Part shown: piece after piece, positions 45,303 through 54,295 of the stretch
Layout of the letters: every line of letters begins with the position of its first letter
Position numbering within the stretch: the first letter of the stretch is position 1
Assembly (NCBI RefSeq): GCF_006716115.1
Contig: NZ_VFOO01000001.1
Location: 3,162,001-3,226,000, forward strand
Direction: 5' to 3'
From: Subtercola boreus
Lineage (GTDB): Bacteria; Actinomycetota; Actinomycetes; Actinomycetales; Microbacteriaceae
DNA: 64,000 bases
Program-made: the position numbers and the translations under genes
Notes under the pieces: model-generated
The model's input: only the letters and a program-made list of their open reading frames with translations
Told to the model about the DNA's origin: nothing
The model's database searches: none

Positions 45303-45832
45303 GACGCGCCTGGCGAGGGGCGCGACTCGGCGATGGCGGTGAGGGCGGCGGCCATGCCACGACGCATGTACTGCATCCAGAGCGGGCCGATGATGCGCTT
45401 GACGAGAAACCGTCGGCCGGGCAGCGGGCGGTAACCGTAGGTCCACATGATGTGGGTGCGGCCCGTCGAACCCGGCGCATAGGTCCACCGGGCGATGCCC
45501 TCGGAGACGATGCGGCTGAGGATGCCCGTGAACTGGGTGACGTCGTAGTCGAAGTGCCCCGGGGCATCCGGAGCCGTCTCGCCCGGGCGCTCGTAGCGCA
45601 CGATCTCTTCGCGGAACGACCCGCCGTCGGAGAGCTTCACGGTGCGCGACGCGCCCGGGTGGTCGTAGTCGCCGCCCTCGAAGTCGACCGTGTCGACGAC
45701 GGCCGGAAGCACCTTCAGGTAACCCTTGAAGAGGGTGCTGTCGTCGCGCGGGACGACGACGTCGAACGCAGTGCCGGGCGGCGAGAAGCTCACGCCCACG
45801 ACCGTGAACATGACCAGCTCTTCGCGCTCCAT
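45299..45832 (-). CDS. SRPBCC/START-like ligand-binding protein
   Basis: 177-residue protein resembling polyketide-cyclase/START-like SRPBCC proteins, which bind hydrophobic ligands. Typical features are the PPGTAFDVVVPRDD start, the SFREEIVRYERPG strand and GSTGRTHIMWTYGYRPLPG, followed by a long C-terminal helix. The ATG at 45832 (MEREELVMF) is chosen for the GGGAG just upstream. It is coupled to the nucleophile-less hydrolase homologue downstream. Ligand unknown. Confidence 0.75.
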   Translation of the reverse strand: MEREELVMFTVVGVSFSPPGTAFDVVVPRDDSTLFKGYLKVLPAVVDTVDFEGGDYDHPGASRTVKLSDGGSFREEIVRYERPGETAPDAPGHFDYDVTQFTGILSRIVSEGIARWTYAPGSTGRTHIMWTYGYRPLPGRRFLVKRIIGPLWMQYMRRGMAAALTAIAESRPSPGAS

Positions 45833-45907
45833 GAGACTCCCACCAGGCGTTGTCGGTTGATCAACTCTACTTCGCCCGCTCCCGGCCCCGACGTCTAAGC
45901 TGGTGGC

Positions 45908-45970
45908 GTGGCTCCGAGTGGCCGGCAGGCTCACCTGCCTTCGGGGCAGGGCGGTGAGGTTCGAGGGTGA
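45908..45970 (+). CDS. Possible 20-residue leader peptide before the MFS gene
   Basis: TAAGCT (45896-45901) lies exactly 6 bases before a GTG that opens a 20-codon frame ending at TGA 45968-45970. The stop overlaps the ATG of the transporter (TGATG), so a leaderless short ORF would feed ribosomes into the MFS gene. A GCAGG/CCTGC hairpin sits inside the frame. No known leader sequence is recognised. Confidence 0.4.
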   Translation: MAPSGRQAHLPSGQGGEVRG

Positions 45971-47202
45971 TGTCCTCAGCGAGCATTCCCGGTCGCACCC
46001 GCATCTTCGGGTCGTATGCAGACATTCTGGGCGTCTCGGGGGCCTGGCGGTTCACGCTCGCCGGCTGGCTCGGACGGTTCGCCCGATCGACGAGCGGTAT
46101 CGCGACGATCCTGCTGGTGTCGGCCCAGACGGGCAGCTTCACACTCGCCGGTGCGGTCGCCGGAACCATCGTGCTCGGCATCGCTGTCGGGGGCCCGCTG
46201 TGGTCGCGGGCGGCGGATGCCCGGGGCCAGGCCGTCGTGTTGCCGCTCAGTCTCGCCGCCACCCTGGTCGCGGCCGCGGCTCTCGCCCTGACGATCGTGC
46301 TCGGCGCGCCGGTGTGGAGTTGGTTCGTCTCTGCGTTCGCACTCGGAGCGGGTTCCCTCGACATGGGTTCGCTGGTGCGGGCGCGGTGGCGCGGGGTGCT
46401 CGACACGGGGGAGAAGCGCCACACGTCGCTTGCCCTCGAAGCGGTGAACGACGAGCTGGTGTTCGTGGTGGGACCGCCGGCCGTCACGCTGATAGCCGCG
46501 ACGGCGGGCCCGCTGTCCGGGTTCGCGGCCGGAGTCGTCGTGACCGTCGCCGGGGGAGTGGCCCTGTGGCTGCAGCGGAGTACCATGCCGCGCGTGGTGC
46601 GGGCCTCGCCGCCGGAAGCTGCGGCGCATCCCCGGCGGCGCTTCCGTCTCCCCGCGGGAGTGCTGGGGTTGCTCCCCGTCTACCTCGGTGTCGGCGTGGT
46701 CTTCGCCTCGTTCGATGTGGGGGCGATCAGCCTCTCCCGGCAGGCGGGCCAGCCGTGGCTGGCCGGGGTGATCCTCGGGGTCTTCGCCCTCGGCAGTGTC
46801 GTGGCGGGGTTCGCCTTCGGGCCGCTCAGCGCGCGGTGGGCTCCGGCCACCCGGGTTCTCGCGGCCTCGGTGGCCTACGCGGTCGTCGTGCCGTGTCTTC
46901 TGTTGTTGCAGACGCCGGCGGCGATCGCGAGCGCTATCTTCATCGCCGGGCTCGTCACGACGCCGGTGCTCATCTCAGGCACCTCGCTCATCGCCGGCCT
47001 GGTCGAGGATGCCCGGCTCACCGAAGCGCTGACCTGGCCGTCCATCGGACTCTCGGTCGGGGTGACGCTCGGCGGGGCGGTGACAGGCGCGGCGATCGAC
47101 CACGGCACGGCGTTCAGCGCGTTCACGGTCGCGGCCTGCGCTGCACTCGTGGTGGGCGTGTTCGGCGTGCTGTGCGCCCTGGTCGAGCGCCGCCGCCCCT
47201 AG
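45970..47202 (+). CDS. MFS transporter
   Basis: 410-residue permease with about 12 hydrophobic helices and a mid-protein cytosolic loop (RASPPEAAAHPRRRF). The substrate cannot be deduced; it resembles sugar or drug efflux-type MFS proteins. The ATG at 45970 follows GAGGG closely and overlaps the stop of the short upstream frame; a GTG at 45967 is also in frame. It converges with the phosphoketolase gene, 10 bp away. Confidence 0.85.
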   Translation: MSSASIPGRTRIFGSYADILGVSGAWRFTLAGWLGRFARSTSGIATILLVSAQTGSFTLAGAVAGTIVLGIAVGGPLWSRAADARGQAVVLPLSLAATLVAAAALALTIVLGAPVWSWFVSAFALGAGSLDMGSLVRARWRGVLDTGEKRHTSLALEAVNDELVFVVGPPAVTLIAATAGPLSGFAAGVVVTVAGGVALWLQRSTMPRVVRASPPEAAAHPRRRFRLPAGVLGLLPVYLGVGVVFASFDVGAISLSRQAGQPWLAGVILGVFALGSVVAGFAFGPLSARWAPATRVLAASVAYAVVVPCLLLLQTPAAIASAIFIAGLVTTPVLISGTSLIAGLVEDARLTEALTWPSIGLSVGVTLGGAVTGAAIDHGTAFSAFTVAACAALVVGVFGVLCALVERRRP

Positions 47203-47212
47203 GCCGCCGACC

Positions 47213-49684
47213 CTAAGCCACCGCGTTGTCCCCGCCGGTGTCGTCAGCCATCGTGCTCTGCTGCGAGATGCCCGCGCCGCCGCCGTCGTTCGTCCACGTC
47301 CAGTTCGCCACCTCGGGGATGTCCTCCCCGTGTTCGCGGGTGTATGCCCGGGCGCGCATCCGGGCATCCTGCATCTCCTGGCGGAGCGAGGCGGCGCGCA
47401 CGGCGAGCCCCGGCACCCGGTCGATCACGTCGATCACCAGGTGGTACCGGTCGAGGTCGTTCAGCATCACCATGTCGAACGGGGTCGTCGTGGTGCCCTC
47501 CTCTTTGTAGCCGCGCACATGGAGGTTGGTGTGCCCGGTGCGCCGGTAGGTCAGGCGGTGGATGAGCGACGGGTACCCGTGGTAGGCGAACACCACCGGC
47601 TTCGTCGTCGTGAAGATGGTGTCGAACTCCCGGTCAGGCAGACCGTGCGGATGCTCGGTCTCGGACTGCAGGCGCATCAGGTCGATCACGTTCACGACCC
47701 GCACCGCCAGATCGGGCAGATGCTCGCGGAGCATGGCTGCCGCCGCCAGGGTCTCGAGGGCCGGCACATCGCCCGCGCAGGCCAGCACGACGTCGGGCTC
47801 CTCGCCCGGCACCTCGGTGCCGGCCCAGTCCCAGATGCCGAGCCCGCGCGTGCAGTGTGCGACTGCTTCGTCCATCGTGAGCCAGTTGGGGGCGGGCTGT
47901 TTGCCTGCCACCACAACGTTGATGTAGTCGACCGAACGGAGGCAGTGGTCGTAGGTCGAGAGCAGGGTGTTCGCATCGACCGGGAGGTAGACCCGCACCA
48001 CATCGGCCTTCTTGTTCACCATGTGGTCGATGAACCCGGGATCCTGGTGGCTGAAGCCGTTGTGATCCTGCCGCCAGACGTGGGACGAGAGCAGATAGTT
48101 CAGCGAGGAGATCGAACGTCGCCAGGGAATCGAGCGGGAGACCTTCAGCCATTTCGCGTGCTGGTTGGCCATCGAATCGATGATGTGGATGAACGCTTCG
48201 TAACAGTTGAACAGCCCGTGCCTGCCGGTCAGCAGGTAGCCCTCGAGCCAGCCCTCGCACTGGTGCTCGGAGAGCATCTCCATGACGCGGCCGGCGCGGG
48301 CGAGGTGCTCGTCGACGGGCCAGATTGCGCTGTTCCACTGCTTGTCGGTCTCGGTGTAGACGCCCTGCAGCCGGTTCGATGCCGTCTCGTCGGGCCCGAA
48401 GATCCGGAAGTTGTCGGGGTTCTGCTCGATCACACCCGCGAGCCAGTCTCCGAGCACCTTCGTCGCCGATTCGCTGGTCGCCCCGGGGGAGGGCACGTCG
48501 ACCCCGTGTCTGCGGAAATCGGGCAGGTCGAGCTCCCGCCGCAGCACGCCTCCGTTCGCGAACGGGGTGGCGCTCATCCGCAGGTCGCCGGCTGGCGCGA
48601 GCGCGGTGATGAAGTCCCGCGGCCTGCCCGACTCGTCGAAGAGTTCATCGGGCTTGTACTTCTGCATCCAGTCTTCGAGGATGCGCGTGTGGGCTTCGGT
48701 GTCGCGGGCGTTCGCGAGCGGCACCTGGTGGGCGCGCCAGGTGTTCTCGACCGGCAGGCCGTCGATCTCGGCCGGGCAGGTCCAGCCCTTCGGAGTGCGC
48801 AGGATGATCATGGGCCAGTTCGGCGCGCCCTCGAGGGTTCCCTCGGCGGCCTGCTGCTTGATCGCGGCAATCTCATTCAGAACGAGATCGAGGGTCTCGG
48901 CCATCCGTTCGTGCACGAGCAGAGGATCTTCCCCGTCGAAACCGCCCGAGACGAAGTGCGGGTTGTGCCCGTAGCCGCGCATCAGGGCGAGCAACTGCTC
49001 CTCGGGCATCCGGGCCAGCACGGTCGGGTTCGCGATCTTGTAGCCGTTGAGGTGGAGGATCGGCAGGACGACACCGTCCTGTGCGGCATCCAGGAACGCG
49101 TTCGAGTGCCAGCTGGTGGCGAGCGGGCCGGTCTCGGCCTCCCCGTCGCCGATGACGCAGGCGACCAGAAGGTCCGGGTTGTCGAAGGCGGCACCGTAGG
49201 CGTGCGAGAGCGAGTAGCCGAGCTCGCCGCCCTCGTGGATGGAACCCGGCGTCTCCGGGGCGTTGTGACTCGGGATGCCGCCCGGGAACGAGAACTGGCG
49301 GAACAGTCGCTTCATGCCCTTCGCGTTCTGCGTGATGGGCGAGTAGACCTCGCTGTACGTGCCGTCGAGCCAGGCATTGGCGACCATCCCGGGGCCGCCG
49401 TGACCCGGGCCGGTGATGTAGAGCGTCGCCTGATCGCGCTGTTGGATGATGCGGTTGAGGTGTGCGTAGACGAAGTTCAGGCCCGGGGTGGTGCCCCAGT
49501 GGCCGAGCAGGCGCGGTTTGATGTCGTCGCGGCTGAGGGGTTCCCGCAGCAGCGGGTTGTCGAGCAGGTAGATCTGCCCGATCGAGAGGTAGTTCGCCGC
49601 GCGCCACCAGGCATTGACCCTCTGGAGTTCTTCGCCCTCGAGTTTCTGCGGGTCGAGGCGCGGCCAGGTCTTCGGGGTGTTCAT
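47213..49684 (-). CDS. xfp: Phosphoketolase (xylulose-5-P/fructose-6-P)
   Basis: ThDP enzyme that splits xylulose-5-phosphate (and often fructose-6-phosphate) to acetyl phosphate. The 823-residue protein has the family signatures [31 protein letters not shown] (ThDP binding), and the [11 protein letters not shown]-type stretch [12 protein letters not shown]. The ATG at 49684 ([15 protein letters not shown]) is chosen for AAGGAAGG upstream; the frame is open to 49768. Length and motifs are complete. Confidence 0.95.
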   Translation of the reverse strand: MNTPKTWPRLDPQKLEGEELQRVNAWWRAANYLSIGQIYLLDNPLLREPLSRDDIKPRLLGHWGTTPGLNFVYAHLNRIIQQRDQATLYITGPGHGGPGMVANAWLDGTYSEVYSPITQNAKGMKRLFRQFSFPGGIPSHNAPETPGSIHEGGELGYSLSHAYGAAFDNPDLLVACVIGDGEAETGPLATSWHSNAFLDAAQDGVVLPILHLNGYKIANPTVLARMPEEQLLALMRGYGHNPHFVSGGFDGEDPLLVHERMAETLDLVLNEIAAIKQQAAEGTLEGAPNWPMIILRTPKGWTCPAEIDGLPVENTWRAHQVPLANARDTEAHTRILEDWMQKYKPDELFDESGRPRDFITALAPAGDLRMSATPFANGGVLRRELDLPDFRRHGVDVPSPGATSESATKVLGDWLAGVIEQNPDNFRIFGPDETASNRLQGVYTETDKQWNSAIWPVDEHLARAGRVMEMLSEHQCEGWLEGYLLTGRHGLFNCYEAFIHIIDSMANQHAKWLKVSRSIPWRRSISSLNYLLSSHVWRQDHNGFSHQDPGFIDHMVNKKADVVRVYLPVDANTLLSTYDHCLRSVDYINVVVAGKQPAPNWLTMDEAVAHCTRGLGIWDWAGTEVPGEEPDVVLACAGDVPALETLAAAAMLREHLPDLAVRVVNVIDLMRLQSETEHPHGLPDREFDTIFTTTKPVVFAYHGYPSLIHRLTYRRTGHTNLHVRGYKEEGTTTTPFDMVMLNDLDRYHLVIDVIDRVPGLAVRAASLRQEMQDARMRARAYTREHGEDIPEVANWTWTNDGGGAGISQQSTMADDTGGDNAVA

Positions 49685-49730
49685 GGGAACCTTCCTTGGA
49701 GCTTCATCGGGGGAGGAGCTTCGTCGGTGT

Positions 49731-50075
49731 CTAGACCGTTGTCTGGGTTGCGGCGAGCACGAGCACACTGCCGAGCGAGACGACCGCCATCAGGATCATC
49801 AGGGCGGCGAGGATGCCGAGGCGCGGCCGGCCCCGGCGGGTGAGGAGTTGTGTGATCACCATCGCGACGTACAGCAGCACGACGACCACGAGCGCCACGG
49901 CCGCGAGGCCATGCGGGGCGAACGGCATCAGCGCGAACAGCATCACGGCTGCGATCAGCGCGAAGAGCCCGCCGACGACGAGCCAGATCCGACCCGTCGA
50001 GGTGGTCAGTGAGGGTTGGTTGGTGACTCTGGTGGGGTCGGATTCGGGCTGACTGTCGGAACCGGGGTTCGTCAT
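49731..50075 (-). CDS. Small three-helix membrane protein
   Basis: Unrecognised 114-residue protein with a polar N-terminus of about 30 residues and three hydrophobic helices ([55 protein letters not shown]). It lies 46 bp upstream of the phosphoketolase gene on the same strand and may share a transcript. GGAGGA sits right before the ATG. Confidence 0.6.
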   Translation of the reverse strand: MTNPGSDSQPESDPTRVTNQPSLTTSTGRIWLVVGGLFALIAAVMLFALMPFAPHGLAAVALVVVVLLYVAMVITQLLTRRGRPRLGILAALMILMAVVSLGSVLVLAATQTTV

Positions 50076-50184
50076 TCCTCCGGTCTATCCCACTGGCGGG
50101 CCGGGCGTAACCCCTTTCACCTTCTTCGGCGCCCAGGGTTCATCGCACGCTCATAAGTGAAGTATTCTCATGTACAGTTGCGGG

Positions 50185-51753
50185 ATGCGCTTTCACCTTG
50201 CTGCTCGAATCAGTACCGGAGTTGTTCTCGCCGCGCTGGCCGGCGGAACATTGGCAGCCCCCGGAGCCCTGGCTGAGTCGCCCGGTGTCTCCCTTGGGCT
50301 CCACGCGTCGGCGATCAGTGTGGATTCCGGTCTTGGCCGGGTGTATGTCACAAGCGACCACGACAATCTCGTGACCTCGTTCGATGAGGCCGCGCCCGAA
50401 GGGTCGACCCGAACGGTGACCGTCGGCGCTGAGCCGATCGGGGTGGCTGTCGACTCGGTGACGCATCGAGTGTTCGTGGCCAACGCGGCATCGAAGACTA
50501 TTTCAGCATTCGACGGCACGGTCGGCAGCCCGGTCGTCGCGACAATCCCGCTCCGCTCAATTCCGACGGGAATAGCCGTCGATCCGGTCACGCACACTGT
50601 TCTCGTGACCAGTCAGACAACGGACACGGTCTACTCATTCGACGGCACCTTGGTGAATCCGACCCTGTCTGCCCTGGCAGTTCCTGCTGGCCCCTCGTCG
50701 ATAGCTATAGATCCGGGAGCAGGCGCGGCCTTCGTGGGCAATGTTCAGTCGAACACAGTCAGTCGTATTGACCTGGCCAGCGGACGCGTGACGGCCACCG
50801 TGGCAACGGCCTACTACCCGGACAACATCGCCATCGATACGTCGACCCACATCGTCTTCGTGGCGAGCCGGAACGACGGAAGTATCCACTCCTTCGATGG
50901 GCGGGATCCAGTTCCGACTTCAAAGAAGGTAGTCAGTGTCAGGGGGGCACTCAGCCTCACGGTCGACCCCATCGACCACCTCGTCTACGTGGCCGACGGA
51001 TACACCGTGCGATATTTCGACGGCCGAGCTGACGCCCCGTTGCTGCTGGACGGGACAGCCGATCCGTACCCCGTGCGATACCTCCACCTTGTGGCCGCAG
51101 ATCCGAAGGGCGGTCACGTCTACGCGATCCGATCTGAGCCGATGACCTCCTTCGACACTATCTGGAAGGTTGTACCGCTCCCTGCCACGTCCCCGGCGAT
51201 CATGCCAGTCGGTGTGAACATCTATGCTGTCGGGTCGTGGGTCGATCTCTACTTTTCGGGAACCGGCAACCCCCTGCCTTCGCTTTCCTTCGGGGGCACC
51301 CTGCCTCCGGGTCTCGCTTGGAGTGCAGGTACGCTCAGCGGACGGGTGACGACTGTCGGGCACAGCACCTTCACGCTGACGGCGTCAAACGGGGTCGGGC
51401 CGGGTGTGGTTCGTTCGTACGACTTCGTCGTGACCCCGCCGCCCCCTTCCCTGGTGACCTCTGATGAACTGCCGGTTGCCAGAGTCGGGACGTACTATCG
51501 CTTCAACCCGGTCGGAGTTTCTCCGCTGGGTGTGACCTGCTCCGTTACGAGTGGCCGGTTGCCAGCCGGAATCGTACTGGCTTCCGCTGGCTGCGCGCTC
51601 ACCGGGAAGCCGACTACCCCAGGCCCGTTCAGCTTCAGGCTCACCGCTACGAACGAGGGTGGCAGCAGTAGCGTCGAGTACATGCTGACGGTCAGCCCAG
51701 TCGGAACTTCCCCGTGTCTTCGTTCGGAAATCGCCGGTCGGCAGGCCTGTTAG
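50185..51753 (+). CDS. Secreted beta-propeller protein with two Ig-like (He_PIG) domains
   Basis: 522-residue exported protein. It has a signal peptide (hydrophobic about 12-30, then AAPGALAESPG). Residues about 40-330 are YncE/NHL-like propeller blades with repeats such as PIGVAVDSVTHRVFVANAAS and PTGIAVDPVTHTVLVTSQ. Two putative Ig-like (He_PIG) modules follow (LPPGLAWSAGTLSG and RLPAGIVLASAGCALTG). No sortase motif or membrane anchor ends it. TACAGT lies exactly 6 bases before the ATG at 50185. Base composition and codons look less GC-rich than the neighbours. Function unknown, probably cell-surface binding. Confidence 0.8.
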   Translation: MRFHLAARISTGVVLAALAGGTLAAPGALAESPGVSLGLHASAISVDSGLGRVYVTSDHDNLVTSFDEAAPEGSTRTVTVGAEPIGVAVDSVTHRVFVANAASKTISAFDGTVGSPVVATIPLRSIPTGIAVDPVTHTVLVTSQTTDTVYSFDGTLVNPTLSALAVPAGPSSIAIDPGAGAAFVGNVQSNTVSRIDLASGRVTATVATAYYPDNIAIDTSTHIVFVASRNDGSIHSFDGRDPVPTSKKVVSVRGALSLTVDPIDHLVYVADGYTVRYFDGRADAPLLLDGTADPYPVRYLHLVAADPKGGHVYAIRSEPMTSFDTIWKVVPLPATSPAIMPVGVNIYAVGSWVDLYFSGTGNPLPSLSFGGTLPPGLAWSAGTLSGRVTTVGHSTFTLTASNGVGPGVVRSYDFVVTPPPPSLVTSDELPVARVGTYYRFNPVGVSPLGVTCSVTSGRLPAGIVLASAGCALTGKPTTPGPFSFRLTATNEGGSSSVEYMLTVSPVGTSPCLRSEIAGRQAC

Positions 51754-51761
51754 GAGTTCTG

Positions 51762-51777
51762 TAGAACATATGTTCGA
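51762..51777. promoter_or_regulatory. LexA (SOS) box before alkB
   Basis: TAGAACATATGTTCGA matches the actinobacterial SOS box TCGAACNNNNGTTCGA with one mismatch and contains a perfect GAACATATGTTC palindrome. It overlaps the -35 position of the alkB promoter, whose -10 is TAGGCT at 51785-51790. Confidence 0.75.
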
Positions 51778-51796
51778 ATGTCGGTAGGCTCGACGT

Positions 51797-52438
51797 ATGA
51801 GCATCGCATTCCAGACCTCTCTCTTCGACGACATCGACGCCGAGCCCGAACTCGAGCCCCTGGGTTCCTCGGTGCACCGCATCGAGTTGGGCGAGGGCGC
51901 GTGGCTCGACATCCGGCCGGGGTGGGTGACCAACTCCGACGCGCTGTTCGAGAGGCTCGCCCAGAATGTTCCGTGGCAGGCCGACAAGCGGGAGATGTAC
52001 GACAGGGTGGTCGAGGTGCCCCGGCTCGTGTCGTGGTTTGGACCGGAGGCGAGGTACCCCGACCCGGTGCTGGAGCAGGCGCAGAACGACCTGAACGATC
52101 ACTACGCCCGCCCGAGAGACCAGGTCTTCGAGACGGCCGGTCTCTGCTTCTACCGCACCGGCGACGACAGCGTGGCCTGGCACGGTGACCGGGTGGGGAG
52201 GGCGATCGACCGCGACACGATGGTGGCGATCGTGTCTGTCGGGGCCGCCCGAACGCTCTCGCTCCGGCCGAAGGGCGGGGGAGACGTGCAACGGTTCCCG
52301 GTGGGCCACGGGGACCTCCTGGTGATGGGTGGCAGCTGTCAGCGCACGCACGAGCACGCGATCCTGAAGACGAAGCAGGCCGTCGGCCCGCGCATCAGCT
52401 TCCAGTTCAGGCCGCACTGGAAGCGCCTGTCGGCGTGA
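51797..52438 (+). CDS. alkB: AlkB-like 2-oxoglutarate/Fe(II) DNA dealkylase
   Basis: Oxidative demethylase that repairs alkylated bases (1-meA, 3-meC). The 213-residue protein has the Fe(II) ligands H129-x-D131 in AWHGDRV and a His in QRTHEHAIL, and the 2-oxoglutarate-binding Arg pair in GPRISFQFRP (about 199 and 205). TAGGCT lies exactly 6 bases before the ATG, and an SOS-type box overlaps the -35. It converges with and overlaps the next gene by 32 bases. Confidence 0.92.
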   Translation: MSIAFQTSLFDDIDAEPELEPLGSSVHRIELGEGAWLDIRPGWVTNSDALFERLAQNVPWQADKREMYDRVVEVPRLVSWFGPEARYPDPVLEQAQNDLNDHYARPRDQVFETAGLCFYRTGDDSVAWHGDRVGRAIDRDTMVAIVSVGAARTLSLRPKGGGDVQRFPVGHGDLLVMGGSCQRTHEHAILKTKQAVGPRISFQFRPHWKRLSA

Positions 52439-52856
52439 CGGCGTAGTCCGCGGGGTCGAGGATCGTCACGCCGCGCGTGTGACTGAGCAGCTGCGCGCGG
52501 AGGCGAACGCCCCGGCGGGCACAGTTCAGGGCGATGGCACTCGCCCACGCCCGGTCGGGTTCGGTCAGCTTCCCCTTTCCGGGGCGTTCCCACACCAGCA
52601 CGAGTTGCACGGCTGCGACCTGCTGGAGGATGCCGGCGAGGTGCCCGACCAGCACGTCGGTCTCGGCGCGATCCGGTTGCCGGGGCAGGTCGTCGAGCGG
52701 GATGACCACCGGCAGCTGGTCGTCGTCGTTGTCGAGGAACATCAGCCAGAGCTGGCGGTGACCGGCGGTGCCGATCAGCGCGAGCACGCGGTCTTCGAGT
52801 TGTGCATCAGTGGTCAGCGGGGTGTGGGTGGCCGTGGCGGCCAGGAGAGTGTTCAT
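52407..52856 (-). CDS. Conserved hypothetical protein next to alkB
   Basis: 149-residue protein that I do not recognise. It has alternating hydrophobic strands (HRQLWLMFLDNDDDQLPVVI, VAAVQLVLVWERPG) and a middle acidic DDLPRQPDRAE part, consistent with a small alpha/beta fold, possibly of a JAB/RadC-like size but without its metal motif. The ATG at 52856 (MNTLLAATAT) is preferred over one at 52883. Its 3' end overlaps alkB. Confidence 0.6.
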   Translation of the reverse strand: MNTLLAATATHTPLTTDAQLEDRVLALIGTAGHRQLWLMFLDNDDDQLPVVIPLDDLPRQPDRAETDVLVGHLAGILQQVAAVQLVLVWERPGKGKLTEPDRAWASAIALNCARRGVRLRAQLLSHTRGVTILDPADYAVTPTGASSAA

Positions 52857-52922
52857 ACCGAGAAGGATGCCCCGGTCATCCACCGTCCGAAGGGCCGCGC
52901 GGAGGATCTGTGGACAACCGGG

Positions 52923-53510
52923 TCAGGACGCGCTCTGGGGAGGAGAAGTGCGGAACGACGGCCGCACCGCCGGGCGCCCGGCCGCCGTGATGACGAATTC
53001 GTCGAGCATCTGCCGACCGTCGGGCCAGGCACCCAGCCCGCTCGACGCATTGATGTGGCCCAGGGCACCCAGTACCCGCGGAACCGCCCTCCACGCACGA
53101 GCGAGTTTCAGGGCACGCTCACTCGAACAGTACGGATCGTCGGTGCTGATCAGCACTTCCGCCGGCACGTCGAGCCGGATGTCATCGGTGTGGTCGAGGC
53201 CCGCGATCATGTCGCGGGCGATTCCGCGCCGGTCGGGCGGTGCCACGAGAAACAGCCCGGCCACGCGGGAGGAGTTCCGCACGGCCCAGTCCACCGCCAC
53301 GAGGCAGCCGAAGCTGTGCGCGACCAGCACCGCGCGCTCGCTGCCGTGGGCGTCGGCCGCGACGTCGAGGGAGCGGCTCCAGTCCGCCGGGTCGTGATCG
53401 TCCCAGGAGGGCGGCGCGATGCGCACGGCGACGGGCAGCTCTGCCTCCCAGAGCGTCTGCCAATGGTCGGGGCCAGAGCCCCCGCTGCCGGGAACGATGG
53501 TGAACAGCAT
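52923..53510 (-). CDS. RBBP9/YdeN-like serine hydrolase
   Basis: 195-residue alpha/beta hydrolase of the RBBP9/YdeN type. It starts MLFTIVPGSGGSGPDHWQ, with the nucleophile in VAHSFG, the Asp in STDDPY and the His in GALGHINASSG; the complete triad is visible. The ATG at 53510 has GGAGAGG 6 bases upstream; an ATG at 53531 lies before that site. Substrate unknown. Confidence 0.85.
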   Translation of the reverse strand: MLFTIVPGSGGSGPDHWQTLWEAELPVAVRIAPPSWDDHDPADWSRSLDVAADAHGSERAVLVAHSFGCLVAVDWAVRNSSRVAGLFLVAPPDRRGIARDMIAGLDHTDDIRLDVPAEVLISTDDPYCSSERALKLARAWRAVPRVLGALGHINASSGLGAWPDGRQMLDEFVITAAGRPAVRPSFRTSPPQSAS

Positions 53511-53641
53511 CCGCAACCTCTCCGTGAACATCTCGTCGAGAGGCGACGCTACACGAGCGACCCGGTCACGCCCACCTCTGCCACCCCTCGTAGGGCGCCA
53601 GGAGCGTGACCGGGCTCAGCTTGCACAAGGCTGCCGGGCGG

Positions 53642-54208
53642 TTACGCAGCAGCCTTCTCGGAGACGGCCGCGACGACGCCCTGCACGACGGCTTCGAGCT
53701 GGCCGACGACCTCTGCGTCGTCCTTCGGGTGGATCTCAGCGAAGCGCACGACGGAGCCGGGGATCGCGAGCTTGATCTCTTCGAGCACCGAGGCGCCGGC
53801 GATGGTCAGGGCCTTGCGGGCCTCGTCCTGGGCCCAGACGCCACCGAACTGGCCGTAGGCGCTGCCGATCGCGGCCAGCGGCTTGCCTGTGATGGGGCTC
53901 GCACCGAAGGGACGCGAGGCCCAGTCGATGGCGTTCTTCAGCACGGCGGGGATGGTTCCGTTGTGCTCGGGGGTGACGACGAGCACGGCGTCGGCTGCGG
54001 CGAGAGCGTCGCGGAAGGCCGTGGCGGCGGCGGGAACCGAGCCCTCAACGTCGATGTCCTCGTTGTAGAAGGGGATGTCGGCGAGGCCTTCGTAGATGGT
54101 CAGGTCGACGCCCGCGGGTGCGACGCCGATGGCGGCCTCGGCGAGCTGGCGGTTGGTGGAGCCGGCGCGGAGGCTACCGACGAGAACGAGGATCGAGGTG
54201 TCTGACAT
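53642..54208 (-). CDS. NADPH-dependent FMN reductase family protein
   Basis: 188-residue flavodoxin-like oxidoreductase (FMN_red family). It has the phosphate-binding start VGSLRAGSTNRQLAEA and the VVTPEHNGTIPAVLKNAIDW signature, as in chromate or azo reductases and flavin reductases. AGGAGAAACC precedes the ATG. It is divergent from a TetR gene, with a palindrome in between, so it is probably that regulator's target. Confidence 0.9.
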   Translation of the reverse strand: MSDTSILVLVGSLRAGSTNRQLAEAAIGVAPAGVDLTIYEGLADIPFYNEDIDVEGSVPAAATAFRDALAAADAVLVVTPEHNGTIPAVLKNAIDWASRPFGASPITGKPLAAIGSAYGQFGGVWAQDEARKALTIAGASVLEEIKLAIPGSVVRFAEIHPKDDAEVVGQLEAVVQGVVAAVSEKAAA

Positions 54209-54253
54209 GGTTTCTCCTGAGAGGTCGGGGGTGTTGCTGTCAGGAGATGCAAC

Positions 54254-54267
54254 CGGACCGTGGTCCG
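54254..54267. promoter_or_regulatory. Palindrome between the FMN reductase and tetR (operator)
   Basis: CGGACC and GGTCCG arms flank a GT centre. The site overlaps the expected -35 of the tetR promoter (its -10 is TACGGT at 54284-54289) and lies upstream of the divergent reductase. It is a likely TetR operator for both genes. Confidence 0.6.
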
Positions 54268-54295
54268 TTTATTCCCGCAGTGCTACGGTCGGGGG

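Noticed and set aside
47330-49843. Plus-strand frame of 837 codons opposite phosphoketolase
   Set aside because: The minus strand encodes complete phosphoketolase with all signatures; the opposite frame has none.
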